Below are positions 26,206 through 34,504 of a DNA stretch of 64,000 nucleotides, piece by piece. The position numbers and the translations under genes are program-made. The DNA comes from Caballeronia mineralivorans PML1(12). GTDB taxonomy: Bacteria; Pseudomonadota; Gammaproteobacteria; Burkholderiales; Burkholderiaceae. The notes beneath the pieces were generated by a model that ran no database searches, had not been told where the DNA came from, and was given only the letters and a program-made list of their open reading frames with translations. The stretch lies in the NCBI RefSeq assembly GCF_001028175.1, contig NZ_AEJF01000056.1, forward strand, positions 1-64,000, written 5' to 3'. Every line of letters starts with the position of its first letter. The first letter of the stretch is position 1.

Positions 26206-26322
26206 ATGGAGTTGTTCGATCGTTGTCCGTTGCTATCCGGGCAGGGCGCGCATGCCGGTGGCAACGCGCCGTGTTGTTTCGGAAGAACCGGATGTGGCGG
26301 AGTTGGTGAGTTGAAGCTCTAA
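26206..26322 (+). CDS. Possible 38-residue cysteine-containing peptide
   Basis: A short frame starts with ATG at 26206, 8 bases after an AAGGGA sequence, and stops with TAA at 26322. The peptide has four cysteines (Cys7, a Cys-Cys pair at 23-24, Cys30) and many glycines, with CCFGRTGCGG as the densest part. It is the first open frame after a strong promoter. No family is recognised. It could be a leader ORF for the DUF427 gene or chance. Confidence 0.35.
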   Translation: MELFDRCPLLSGQGAHAGGNAPCCFGRTGCGGVGELKL

Positions 26323-26440
26323 TGCGTCACGCGGGCGCACGGCAAACAAATGCGCTTTCCGATACGCTGCAGTATTCATATGTAGCTGCTATTCAACAAC
26401 GCTTGAGTCCGTTCACCGTTGCCTCAAGGAGCACGAAGCC

Positions 26441-26824
26441 ATGCAGACCAAAACAGTCAAGATTCCTGGCCCTGATCACCCCATCACGATCGAGCCTAAC
26501 CCCGCGCGCATCACCGTTTCTATCGGCGGGCGGGTTATTGCAGACACGCGTGAGGCGCTGACGTTGCGTGAAGCGTCGTACCCCGCGGTTCACTACATTC
26601 CGCGCAAGGACGTCGACATGTCGCTGCTGCAGCGCACGGACCACGCGACCTATTGCCCGTACAAAGGCGACTGCGCCTACTACAGCATCCCGCTGGGTGG
26701 CGAACGTTCCGTGAACGCGGTGTGGACTTACGAGGACACTTATCCCGCGGTTGCGCAGATCAAGGACCATCTGGCGTTCTACACCGATCGCGTGGATACG
26801 TTCGACGTGCACACAGCCGGTTGA
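26441..26824 (+). CDS. DUF427 domain protein
   Basis: A 127-residue protein covering the whole DUF427 domain. Conserved parts are RVIADTREALTL-REASYPAVHYIPR (about 32-56), YCPYKGDCAYYSI (about 71-83) and W-YEDTYPAVAQIKDHLAFY. The fold is a small beta barrel; the function is unknown, although the family often sits beside oxidoreductases. It is preceded by a promoter at 26102-26130 that carries a candidate TetR operator. The ATG follows a CAAGGAG RBS. Confidence 0.9.
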   Translation: MQTKTVKIPGPDHPITIEPNPARITVSIGGRVIADTREALTLREASYPAVHYIPRKDVDMSLLQRTDHATYCPYKGDCAYYSIPLGGERSVNAVWTYEDTYPAVAQIKDHLAFYTDRVDTFDVHTAG

Positions 26825-27034
26825 CACTGACACACCGTGTTCGCCAATGAGATTGAACGCATTGGGGTCTCGGCACGCTTACCAAACACTGACGACTGAT
26901 CAAGCCGTTTTTGCGTCGATTGCCGTTTGTGCACGCTTTCGCCATTCGACGTATTTTATCGATGACGCTGCGTCCACGAACGAAGCGTTTGCCTCGCCGT
27001 CGGGGCGCTTTTGTCAACGCTAAAACGGAGCTTT

Positions 27035-28363
27035 ATGACCACGCAACGTCGCTTGCGGCTTGGCGCTTTCATGCGCCCGGCCACCATTCACACCGGGGCC
27101 TGGCGTTACCCCGGCGCGTTCCCCGACGCGAACTTCAATTTCGCGCATCTCAAGCGTTTTGCACAGACGCTGGAGCGCGGCCGGTTCGACGCTTTCTTCA
27201 TGGCAGATCATCTTGCCGTTCTCAACATGCCCACCCAGGCGTTGAGGCGAAGTCACACGGCCACGTCGTTCGAGCCGCTCACGCTGTTGTCGGCGCTCGC
27301 AGCGGTGACCGAGCGCATTGGCCTGATCGCGACGGCGTCCACTACCTTTGACGAGCCTTATCACGTCGCTCGCCGCTTTGCCTCGCTCGACCATCTGAGC
27401 GGCGGACGCGCGGGCTGGAATCTGGTCACCACGGCCAACCCGGATGCCGCACTCAACTTTGGTCTGGACGAACACGTGGAGCACGGCGAGCGTTATAAAC
27501 GAGGCCGGGAGTTCTTCGACGTCGTTACCGGCCTCTGGGATAGCTGGGCCGACGACGCCTTCATTCGCGACGTTGAAAGCGGGACCTTCTTCGATCCCGC
27601 CAGGATGCATGTGCTGAACCACAAGGGCGAGAACCTGTCGGTGCGCGGGCCGCTCAATATTGCGCGGCCGGTGCAGGGCTGGCCGGTGATCGTGCAGGCG
27701 GGGTCCTCGGAAGCGGGGCGTCAGATTGCGGCCGAGACGGCGGAAGCCGTGTTCACGGCGCAGACCACACTAGCCGACGGTCAACGGTTTTACGCCGATG
27801 TCAAAGGCCGCATGGCGAAGCTCGGCCGCAATCCGGAACACCTCAAGATTTTGCCGGCGGCGTTCGTCGTAGTTGGCGACTCGTTGGACGAAGCACGGGA
27901 GAAGCGCGCGCGTCTCGACAGCCTCGTGCATTACGACAGCGGCATCGCCTCGCTTTCCATCCTGCTTGGCCACGACGTATCCGGCTTCGATCCCGACGGT
28001 CCACTGCCCGAGATCCCTGAAACCAACGCAAGCAAAAGTAGCCGTGAGCGCGTGATTGAATGGGCCACGCGCGACAAGCTCACGATCCGCCAGCTAGCGC
28101 AGCGGGTCGGCGGTTATTCGGGGCTTGAAATGATCGGTACGCCAGCGATGATCGCGGACCAGATGGAGCAATGGCTCGTGGAGGAGGGGTCGGACGGCTT
28201 CAACGTGATGTTCCCCTACCTTCCGGGAGGCCTCGACGATTTCGTCGACAAGGTCGTGCCAGAATTGCAGGCAAGAGGAATCTTTCGACGTGAGTACGAG
28301 GGTGTCACTCTTCGGGAGAATCTTGGGTTGCCGAGACCTGAGAACCGATTTTTCAAGGCTTGA
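27035..28363 (+). CDS. FMN-dependent monooxygenase, NtaA/SnaA/DszA family
   Basis: A 442-residue luciferase-like flavin monooxygenase. Family signatures: GAFMRPATIHTGAWRYP (10-26), FDAFFMADHLA (about 56-66), the SGGRAGWNLVTT segment (about 123-134) and VQAGSSEAGRQIAAETAEAVFTA (about 216-238, split here by position). Members oxidise nitrilotriacetate, sulfone or long-chain substrates with reduced FMN from a partner reductase. No reductase is adjacent. The start follows an ACGGAG element. A TetR regulator follows in the same direction. Confidence 0.88.
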   Translation: MTTQRRLRLGAFMRPATIHTGAWRYPGAFPDANFNFAHLKRFAQTLERGRFDAFFMADHLAVLNMPTQALRRSHTATSFEPLTLLSALAAVTERIGLIATASTTFDEPYHVARRFASLDHLSGGRAGWNLVTTANPDAALNFGLDEHVEHGERYKRGREFFDVVTGLWDSWADDAFIRDVESGTFFDPARMHVLNHKGENLSVRGPLNIARPVQGWPVIVQAGSSEAGRQIAAETAEAVFTAQTTLADGQRFYADVKGRMAKLGRNPEHLKILPAAFVVVGDSLDEAREKRARLDSLVHYDSGIASLSILLGHDVSGFDPDGPLPEIPETNASKSSRERVIEWATRDKLTIRQLAQRVGGYSGLEMIGTPAMIADQMEQWLVEEGSDGFNVMFPYLPGGLDDFVDKVVPELQARGIFRREYEGVTLRENLGLPRPENRFFKA

Positions 28364-28554
28364 GGGGTGGACGGCGCCTTGTGTCCGGGGCGCCATATCG
28401 AATCAATACGGCGTTCCTAGGTCATTATTTCGTATACCTAATTTATATTCAGGCACAGCGTCAAACCGGCCAGCGATCGGTCCAACTCGGTTCTGCATTA
28501 AGATTGATGCCCGGGGGTGCTCGTAGCCGCCCCATCACAGGACAAACGCAGGTC

Positions 28555-29124
28555 ATGGGACATTCACAGGCAGAGAAGGCAGCAACGCATCAGCGGATCG
28601 TCGACGTGGCAGCGCGGCGCTTTCGGGAACTTGGGCTGGACGGCATTGGCGTCGCCGATGTCATGAAGGAAGCCGGCATGACAGTCGGCGGTTTCTATAA
28701 GCATTTTGAATCGCGTGATGAACTCGTGACCGAGGCACTCGGTGCTGCGTTCACGAGCCTCGATGCATGGGAAGCACGTGCAGAAAACCTTGCGCAGGCG
28801 GTGCGTGATTACCTGAGCGAAGCGCATCGGGATGCGCCTGGCAAGGGCTGTGCATTGGGCGCGTTGCTCGGCGACGTCGGGCGCAGCAACGAAGCCACGC
28901 GCGATGTGTTCACGGAGCGCGTCAAACACAATCTCGCGTTCTCCGAGGGTTTGCTCGACATCAAGGATCCGGCCGAACGCCGCGCCCGCGCAATGCTGCA
29001 AATGAGCGCCTGTCTTGGAGCGATCGGGTTGGCGCGAGCGGTGTCGGACCCGGTTTTATCGAAGGAGATTCTGGATGGCGTCGCTGGGCAACTGATTCCC
29101 TTGTTGCCTGGGCCACCGGACTGA
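28555..29124 (+). CDS. TetR-family transcriptional regulator
   Basis: The 189-residue protein has a TetR HTH at about residues 12-58 (IVDVAARRFRELGL, VADVMKEAGMTVGGFYKHFES) and a ligand domain with GKGCALGALLGDVGRSN (about 98-114) and a C-terminal LL-x-ILDGVAGQLI segment. It lies 191 bases after the monooxygenase in the same direction and may regulate it or an unlinked gene. TAGGT and ACCTA halves 13 bases apart around 28415-28440 are a weak operator candidate. Confidence 0.85.
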   Translation: MGHSQAEKAATHQRIVDVAARRFRELGLDGIGVADVMKEAGMTVGGFYKHFESRDELVTEALGAAFTSLDAWEARAENLAQAVRDYLSEAHRDAPGKGCALGALLGDVGRSNEATRDVFTERVKHNLAFSEGLLDIKDPAERRARAMLQMSACLGAIGLARAVSDPVLSKEILDGVAGQLIPLLPGPPD

Positions 29125-29305
29125 ACATGGCGTCGAAGTCAGCGGTGCCGTGGCGAGGCGCGCGCTGCGTTGGTAGAAACAAGTCTTGAAGCAGTGCGGT
29201 CAATCTATTACATTCGACGCGTTGTCTGCGTGTCGATGTCGGCCATCGGGCATGAGTCTGGTGGCCGGTAATCGAATACAAAATCGTGCTCTTTGGAGAC
29301 TGTCG

Positions 29306-29539
29306 ATGAAAGTAGTTAACCTGATTTGCGTATCCACAATCCTGCTTGGCGCGTCCGGCATGGCCGCTGCCCAGAGTGGTGGTGGCAACGGCAACGGCGG
29401 CTCGGGTGGCGGCAACGCGCACGGTGCGGCAACGGCCGGTCCAACCATGGGCGGCGACAATGTATCCACGCCCGGCAGTTCAAAGGGCAAGCTCCACTTC
29501 AAGCACAAAAAGAAGCCGCCAGTAGCCCCCGCGCAATGA
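29306..29539 (+). CDS. Small exported glycine-rich protein
   Basis: A 77-residue protein with a signal peptide (1-22, ending MAAAQ) followed by a glycine/asparagine-rich stretch (GGGNGNGGSGGGN) and a lysine/histidine-rich tail (KLHFKHKKKPP). The mature part is disordered and very basic at its end. GGAG lies 7 bases before the ATG at 29306. No family is recognised; similar small secreted peptides are common in Burkholderiaceae. Confidence 0.65.
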   Translation: MKVVNLICVSTILLGASGMAAAQSGGGNGNGGSGGGNAHGAATAGPTMGGDNVSTPGSSKGKLHFKHKKKPPVAPAQ

Positions 29540-29612
29540 CGCTTGACGTTAGAATTCAGCCGCCGATTACGTCAGCTAAGTTACGTCGATTAAGCGGCGG
29601 CGAACACAAAGG

Positions 29613-29653
29613 GCTGTTGCGGTTCGGTAAACCGGCCGCGACGGCTTTTTTTT
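29613..29653 (+). terminator. Probable terminator after the glycine-rich protein gene
   Basis: An imperfect stem (GCTGTTGCGG pairing with CCGCGACGGC, containing G-T pairs) around a loop of about 16 bases that can pair further is followed by eight T residues at 29646-29653. Confidence 0.7.
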
Positions 29654-30204
29654 GACCTTTCCACTCGGACAGAAGACGCAACGCCTGGAAATGTTCATGT
29701 GCGCCGGCCGGACGTCCCGCGGGACCCAGCCGACGAACGACTTTTCAGCAATTGCTCCGAAGTCGCACGCCCCGCGAAGCGGCGCTGGCCGGCGAGAGTT
29801 TGTCCGTTTTTGATCTCGTTAAGCTTCAATCGCCGTGCGCGTGTGTTATTTCCGCGGGTTAGTATCGATCGTGCCGTTGCGGGCGCGTTTATCGGGCTTG
29901 CGAAGATTCCGAAATCGATTTTTCAGGTGAAGTTTGAACTCCACGGAGCGGCGTTGCTCGAACGTGGGCAAACAGTGCGCGGTGCCATGATCTGGCATTA
30001 TGAAGGCACGTCAGGGATTAGCAGAGCCTGCGTGGCTGCTTCCGTGTTATTGAGCGGTAAGAAACGGAAGCATTCGGTCAGCGCAAGCCGTTGCATTGGA
30101 ATTCGCCGAAGCTAGGTAGCGAGCCTGCTGCCGCACATTGTTTAATGAATCAAGATTCCGGTGGATGTCTGCCGGAACAGTCCGAAATACTAACGTCAGG
30201 TCGA
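29654..30204. other. Region before the hfq paralogue, no certain gene
   Basis: A 138-codon frame (29699-30115) is open here. Its middle (around codons 73-118, including VKFELHGAALLERG) has a protein-like composition but no family is recognised and it has no RBS. It could be a decayed gene. The promoter of the hfq paralogue probably lies in 30120-30200. Confidence 0.35.
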
Positions 30205-30210
30205 ATGAGA

Positions 30211-30540
30211 ATGGCTACAGAACCCCAGCAGCAAAGTCAGAGCGACGTGCTGAACGCCGCTCGCAAAGAGCGCAAGCGTGTCGCAATTTTCCTCGTGAAC
30301 GGGGTACGGCTGGTTGGCCACATCGAATCGTTCGATCAGTATCTGGTTATGCTAAGCTCGGCCGCCGGCATCCAGGCGGTCTACAAGCATTCGATTTCGA
30401 CCATCCAGGAAGACACCGGCAAAGCTTTCACCGCCGGAACGGCGCGTACCGGTGCGGGCGCCCCACGGGACGGAGATTCAAAGCGTCCTGTTGCCATATC
30501 CCACAAGCGGCGCTTGCCGACGAACATTGGCGGCGAATAA
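30211..30540 (+). CDS. hfq: Hfq-family RNA chaperone paralogue
   Basis: A 109-residue protein with an Sm-like core at about residues 12-66. The Sm1 part reads FLVNGVRLVGHIESFDQYLVML and the Sm2 part contains the YKHSIST motif (YKHAIST in standard Hfq), which lines the proximal RNA-binding face. The conserved Gln-Asp pair near the N-terminus is altered (QSDVLN). The tail after residue 66 is long, with Gly/Thr/Ala then basic residues. It is smaller than a canonical Hfq by sequence match but is probably a second Hfq, as known in Burkholderia. A start at 30205 is also possible. It would bind sRNAs and mRNAs as a hexamer. Confidence 0.85.
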   Translation: MATEPQQQSQSDVLNAARKERKRVAIFLVNGVRLVGHIESFDQYLVMLSSAAGIQAVYKHSISTIQEDTGKAFTAGTARTGAGAPRDGDSKRPVAISHKRRLPTNIGGE

Positions 30541-30803
30541 AGCCGCCTTGAATAGCGCGTCGGGCAGACCGGCGCGTGAACCACGGCTATTGAGGGAAGA
30601 ATCGGCCTTGGGTTGTGGCGGATCGGTGAAATGCCAGCTGTGCGGCGCAATTAGAGCGGACACTCAACATCCGGCTCTTTGCCCAATGGCCCCCGAAATA
30701 ATGGGTTAGGCGGGTGGCTTAAGTGGTGCGAGTCTGGCAACTTTCCGGGCCGGAAAGATCACTGCAACTCAGCGAACGCTGACCCGTTCTGCCCAAAGCA
30801 CGT

Positions 30804-30840
30804 AAAAAAGGCGAAGCCCGATTCGGGCCTCGCCTTTTTT
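30804..30840. terminator. Bidirectional terminator between hfq paralogue and DUF6572-like gene
   Basis: A stem (AAAAAAGGCGA-GCCCGA pairing with CGGGC-CGCCTTTTTT, one mismatch) with A run on the left and T run on the right lies between two convergent genes. Confidence 0.88.
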
Positions 30841-30898
30841 GTTGCGTAATATTGTCACCGTTTCGTCACAAACTCCGCGTGCCGCCGGTTAACCGTTG

Positions 30899-31420
30899 TC
30901 ATCGTCCAGAGGGCGATTTCTTGCGCATCACCAGGACTGCACGCCGGCCGGCGTGCACGATGTCTTCACGATGTTTCTCCTCAGGAACCGGGCGTGTCGC
31001 CAGATCGAGCGCGTTGACAACCGATTCGAGCCGCGTATCGGCCGCAACGTCCACGCCGTCCACCTTGACCTCGGCATCTGCGGCCAGCGCATGCCGCACG
31101 TCCACTGTGCGGCACCGGACGTCGAAACCGACCGCGCGGATGATCGTCTCGCGCGTCTTCCAGAAGGCTTCGGCCGAGCGGGTCATCGGCCGCATGGCGA
31201 CGTATTCAATAATCACCGGATAACCGCGCACACGCGGGTAAGCCGCAAGCAACTGGCCGGAACGGACGTACTGCGTGTAACGATCGATCTTTTTGGTCAG
31301 CAGCGCAAAATGCGTGGCTTCGTCGTCCCAGTCGAGGTCGTCGAAAATGCCGACATACACCCGCTTGAACAAAATGTTCACGCCGACGTAATCGATTGTG
31401 TCCACGTCGAGAAGAGACAT
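30899..31420 (-). CDS. DUF6572-like protein with C-terminal extension
   Basis: A 173-residue protein. Residues 1-95 resemble DUF6572: the start MSLLDVDTIDYVGV, then VGIFDDLDWDDEATHFALL and KKIDRYTQYVRSGQLLAAYP. The remaining 75 residues are not recognised and end in a basic RRAVLVMRKKSPSGR. The family is small and cytoplasmic, with unknown function. The ATG at 31420 fits the family start. The assignment of the DUF number is from memory of the pattern. Confidence 0.6.
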   Translation of the reverse strand: MSLLDVDTIDYVGVNILFKRVYVGIFDDLDWDDEATHFALLTKKIDRYTQYVRSGQLLAAYPRVRGYPVIIEYVAMRPMTRSAEAFWKTRETIIRAVGFDVRCRTVDVRHALAADAEVKVDGVDVAADTRLESVVNALDLATRPVPEEKHREDIVHAGRRAVLVMRKKSPSGR

Positions 31421-31742
31421 GGTATTTCCCCAGCGCCCGATGCCGGACAAAGATTGCAGGCGCGTATTGTAATGGACTGCGTCATCCTAAATAAGTACGC
31501 GGGGCATGATTGCAACAGTGTACGACCATCAAGCTTCACATCGTCCGACAAGCTTTGAAATTGATTGTTTTGGTGCACATCTTAAACCGATATCTTGAAA
31601 TAGGAGGATACCTAAAAATAAGCTAGATCAATTGACAGGTTTCATCTCGAAAAACAAACTGGATTCACGTTATTAAACAGTTTGTGCGATTGGATCGGAC
31701 GGCGCATGAGCAGACCCTGATTTGTCCGGCAGGAGCAACACC
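31421..31742. promoter_or_regulatory. Divergent AT-rich intergenic region
   Basis: The 322 bases between the divergent DUF6572-like and secreted-protein genes include an AT-rich part (31540-31680) suited to promoters for both. No operator was recognised. Confidence 0.35.
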
Positions 31743-32267
31743 ATGAAATCGAAGTCAAGAAAACTCGGCAAATCCTTTAAGTCCGCTCTCATTGCAGCCG
31801 CATCGTCGATGGTGATGACCGGCGCATTCGCCGCGTCTATCGACGGCACCACGTCGGTGCGTGTCGGCGAGAAGGTGCAGTCTGTGGATGTGGCCATGCA
31901 TCAGGTCACGGTCGTCAATGCACAAGGCGCGACTGAAGCGTTCCAGATAGGCAGCAACGTGGCTAACCTAGATCAACTGAAAGCCGGCACGAATGTGGTC
32001 GGCGTAACCCAGCGCGCGATCAGGTTGACGGTACTCGACTCGTCGTCGTTGGTGGCGACCCCGTCGCCGGAGGGCGATCAGACGGTGGCCAGCGTAGCGC
32101 GCGTTGACCGCGAGCGCGGCGTGATGACGCTCAAGGACACGCAAGGCGCCGAGCTGACGGTCCAGGCAAATTCGCCAAAGGCAGCAGCCACGGTCGTCCC
32201 GGGCACGCGTGTGCTGGTCGATGTCGTCAGCCCGACTCCGCTGGCGTCAGGCCAGGCACTCCGGTAA
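31743..32267 (+). CDS. Exported protein of unknown function, related to the gene at 35951
   Basis: A 174-residue protein with a signal peptide (about 1-30, ending AFAAS) and a beta-rich mature part. Repeated units such as VQSVDVAMHQVTVVNAQG and VARVDRERGVMTLKDTQG (each a strand, turn, strand around a D/N-x-x) suggest two similar small domains. The amber-interrupted gene at 35951-36538 has the same type of unit (IDSGTRTLTLKGAKG), so the two are probably distant paralogues. GGAGC precedes the ATG. The function is unknown. Confidence 0.7.
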   Translation: MKSKSRKLGKSFKSALIAAASSMVMTGAFAASIDGTTSVRVGEKVQSVDVAMHQVTVVNAQGATEAFQIGSNVANLDQLKAGTNVVGVTQRAIRLTVLDSSSLVATPSPEGDQTVASVARVDRERGVMTLKDTQGAELTVQANSPKAAATVVPGTRVLVDVVSPTPLASGQALR

Positions 32268-32454
32268 ATCAGTCGGATTCGTCCGATAGCCGTTGATCCG
32301 TCGAAACTTCATGATGCGCACTTCGTTGGTGATCCGGATCCCCGCTGGATGACGAACGGCGAATCATCCGGGTAAAACCGGCTGGTTTCGAGCTTCTCCG
32401 GAAGCGCGCTGACGCTGCAATCAAGGTACCTCTGCGACCAGGCGTCATCGCTCA

Positions 32455-32490
32455 AAAAATCCATTCGGCGCAAGCCGGATGGATTTTTTT
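32455..32490 (+). terminator. Terminator 190 bases after the exported-protein gene
   Basis: An inverted repeat (AAAAAATCCAT-CGGC pairing with GCCG-ATGGATTTTTTT) is followed by T residues to 32490. It also starts with A residues, so it may serve both directions. Confidence 0.8.
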
Positions 32491-32573
32491 ATGCGTCGCG
32501 CATAACCGTCCGGTGGGAAAAAACGCGTTGTTTGGGGCCGCATGCAAAAATCCGGCGTTGCTCTCGGCGCCGT

Positions 32574-32763
32574 TTCGATATAGCAGACTTGCGGCTGTTC
32601 GTGGCCGTGGTGGAAACAGGCAGCATCACGCATCGCGCGACGCACGTGAACCTTGCGCTCGGTTCTGCAAGTGGTCGCATCAAGCAAAATGGAAGAAGCC
32701 GTCGATGTGCCATTGCTCGCGCGTTGCCGCGTGGCTGCGGAACCGACGGTGTTGTCAAAGCGT
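32574..32763 (+). pseudogene. LysR-family regulator remnant, frameshifted
   Basis: The N-terminal HTH region of a LysR regulator can be read in two frames. Frame one gives DIADLRLFVAVVETGSIT and then ALGSASGRIK. A one-base shift at the AAAA run near 32688 leads to MEEAVDVPLLARCRVAAEPT in the next frame, the usual continuation. The remaining two-thirds of a LysR protein are missing. It is clearly non-functional and is followed directly by other remnants. Confidence 0.75.
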
Positions 32764-32935
32764 GAGTCGGCGAGCAGAACGACACAGGGCATTGTCACGG
32801 TGGAGACGATTAAAATTAATCAGGATAGCAAAATAGTTATAACATTCGAACGCACGATGCTGATCTACAAACCCGACCATTCACCGGAAGAAGCCGTCAA
32901 CTACTGATGCAGGTATTTGCTTAGGGAACACAAGC

Positions 32936-33394
32936 ATGAACGTCAGAATGCAAGTTGAAGAGATGTACCAGAGCAAGCTGACATCACCGGAAAATGCGGT
33001 GGCTGCATTGCGCAGCGATTCGTCGATCGCACTTGACATGGCGATGTCGCAGCCGCCCGCGCTGCTCGAAGCGCTCCGTGCGCGTGCGGTGCGACGGCTG
33101 ATCGTGGAAGTGAATCCGAACATGCTGCGCGTGTTTGGCGACTCGCTGCTGCACGTGTCGGAAGTCGATGCAATCGTAGAGTCGAATCAGCCGTTGCCCG
33201 AGTTGAGGCCGAAGGCCGCGACCGAACGCGACCGGGCGATCAGCGCGAGCATTGCCGAACGCGGTGTGCAATGCACTGGCGAGCCATCGGCATCTGGGAA
33301 TTCATACGGAATTGCTCATGCCCGGGCTCGTCGAGCTGATCCATCGGGGGTGGTCGACAACTTGCGCAAGACGCTTAATCGCGGCAAAGCCGCA
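32936..33394 (+). pseudogene. Acetyl-CoA hydrolase/CoA-transferase remnant
   Basis: The frame starting at 32936 gives MYQSKLTSPENAVAALRS, then VNPNMLRVFGDSLLHVSEVD and AISASIAE, the order of an acetyl-CoA hydrolase or 4-hydroxybutyrate CoA-transferase, with about 100 residues deleted in between. The reading then moves to another frame at about 33252 (LPNAVCNALASHRHLGIHTE, LMPGLVELIHRG) and back at about 33345 (GVVDNLRKTLNRGK). It is a decayed gene. Boundaries are approximate. Confidence 0.75.
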
Positions 33395-33556
33395 TTCAAT
33401 CGCTATCACAGGATCATCGCGGAACATCTGGCGCTGCCGGACAATGAGAGCGCGATGTGCGGGATGAGCATCGGTCACGCGGATCCATCGCAGCCCGAAA
33501 ATGCGCTGGTCGGCAAACGCGAAGCGGTCGACAACTTCGTACGCTTTTTGACGTGA
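33395..33556 (+). pseudogene. Nitroreductase C-terminal remnant, fused in frame to the CoA-transferase remnant
   Basis: From about 33395 the same open frame turns into the end of a nitroreductase: RIIAEHLALPDNESAMCGMS, IGHADP and PENALVGKREAVDNFVRF, which match the last part of the NfnB-like family (LPDDE-x-x-CGMSIGHAD). The N-terminal FMN-binding part is absent. A deletion must have joined two unrelated genes. The combined 206-codon ORF from 32936 to 33556 is thus a chimera and not a real protein family. Confidence 0.75.
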
Positions 33557-33851
33557 CGAAAATGGTGCATCGGCGGGTAATCGTGGAGTGAACCACCGGT
33601 CTGGCACGCGCCCCGACTTGATCCATCCCGTAAAAAAGGCGGCTTACTGCTTTAGATCTTGCGGATGTGCTACACGTTTTTACAAAGAGTTGGTTAAGAT
33701 ACCCACGCGTGCCCGCTGGTTCACAAACAAGGTCTTAGGCGCGGGACCTTCTGGCACGTAACGAAGCATGCAGGTCCAGCACGACAAACGCGGCGGACGC
33801 CGAGTGCGCCACCGCTCCAAAAAAGAACCGCTTTTCGTGGAGAATCTCGTT

Positions 33852-34157
33852 ATGTACCGTATCCGCATGGCTGCAATGGCTCTTGTCGTATCAGTTTCGA
33901 TCGCCGGGCTCACCGTCCCTGTCGCGATGGCGCAAACCGCCGCTTCCGACATGGGTGCTTCCGCAACGAAGCAGGAGCAGAAGGCGCAACGCAAGGCCGC
34001 CCGCAAGGCTGCCCGCGCCAAGAAGAACGCCGAACTGAAGGATCTGGAAAAGAACGGCTACCAGCCGGGCGGCGACCAGACCAACTATCCGCAAAACATT
34101 CAGAATGCGGAGAAGAAGTCGGCGGCAGCTAAGGCCAAGGCGGCTTCCGCGCCCTGA
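33852..34157 (+). CDS. DUF4148-like exported basic protein
   Basis: A 101-residue protein with a signal peptide (about 1-25, ending AMAQT), a very basic stretch (KQEQKAQRKAARKAARAKK) and the DUF4148-like motif L-x-x-LEKNGYQPGGDQTNYPQN followed by IQNAEKKS. This matches the C-terminal half of the DUF4148 gene at 18853. The poly-Lys/Ala part is unusual for the family. It is a single-gene unit with a good terminator; the frame is open upstream to 33768 but the signal peptide sets the start. Confidence 0.78.
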   Translation: MYRIRMAAMALVVSVSIAGLTVPVAMAQTAASDMGASATKQEQKAQRKAARKAARAKKNAELKDLEKNGYQPGGDQTNYPQNIQNAEKKSAAAKAKAASAP

Positions 34158-34187
34158 ACGAGGACTCTGATCGTAGTCTGATCGCAT

Positions 34188-34219
34188 GAAAATAACCCGC
34201 TGAAAGCGGGTTATTTTTT
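34188..34219 (+). terminator. Terminator of the DUF4148-like gene
   Basis: A 12-bp stem (AAATAACCCGCT with AGCGGGTTATTT, four-base loop) is followed by further T residues. It lies about 30 bases after the stop codon. Confidence 0.9.
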
Positions 34220-34504
34220 GCTCCGCAGGGTGACCGTGCGAGCGATCCGCTAACTGATTTCTTGCGGTTTCAAGCGGAGTTGCCCGGTCACACTTGCCGT
34301 CGCCTTCACGAAGTGTGAGGCTTGACGAACCCTTTATGGCATGCGCGTTTCAAGCCGTATGACTCCGGCCCACGCACCGGCAGGCTTTTTGGCGAACCGG
34401 TAGAATCGGATGCCGTTTCAGACCGCGTTTGTCTTCAGACGTATCCGGTCGCCAGCTTCAATCCCGGTCTGAACACTCCGGCTTCACCTTCTACCAGGCG
34501 GTCT
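34220..34504. other. Region before the metallophosphoesterase gene
   Basis: The frame of the next gene is open here from 34322, but the residues are hydrophilic and unlike the family. No other feature was seen. It presumably contains the promoter. Confidence 0.35.

Noticed and set aside
32936..33556. Intact 206-residue hypothetical protein
   Set aside because: Its parts belong to two unrelated families with frameshifts between recognised motifs.
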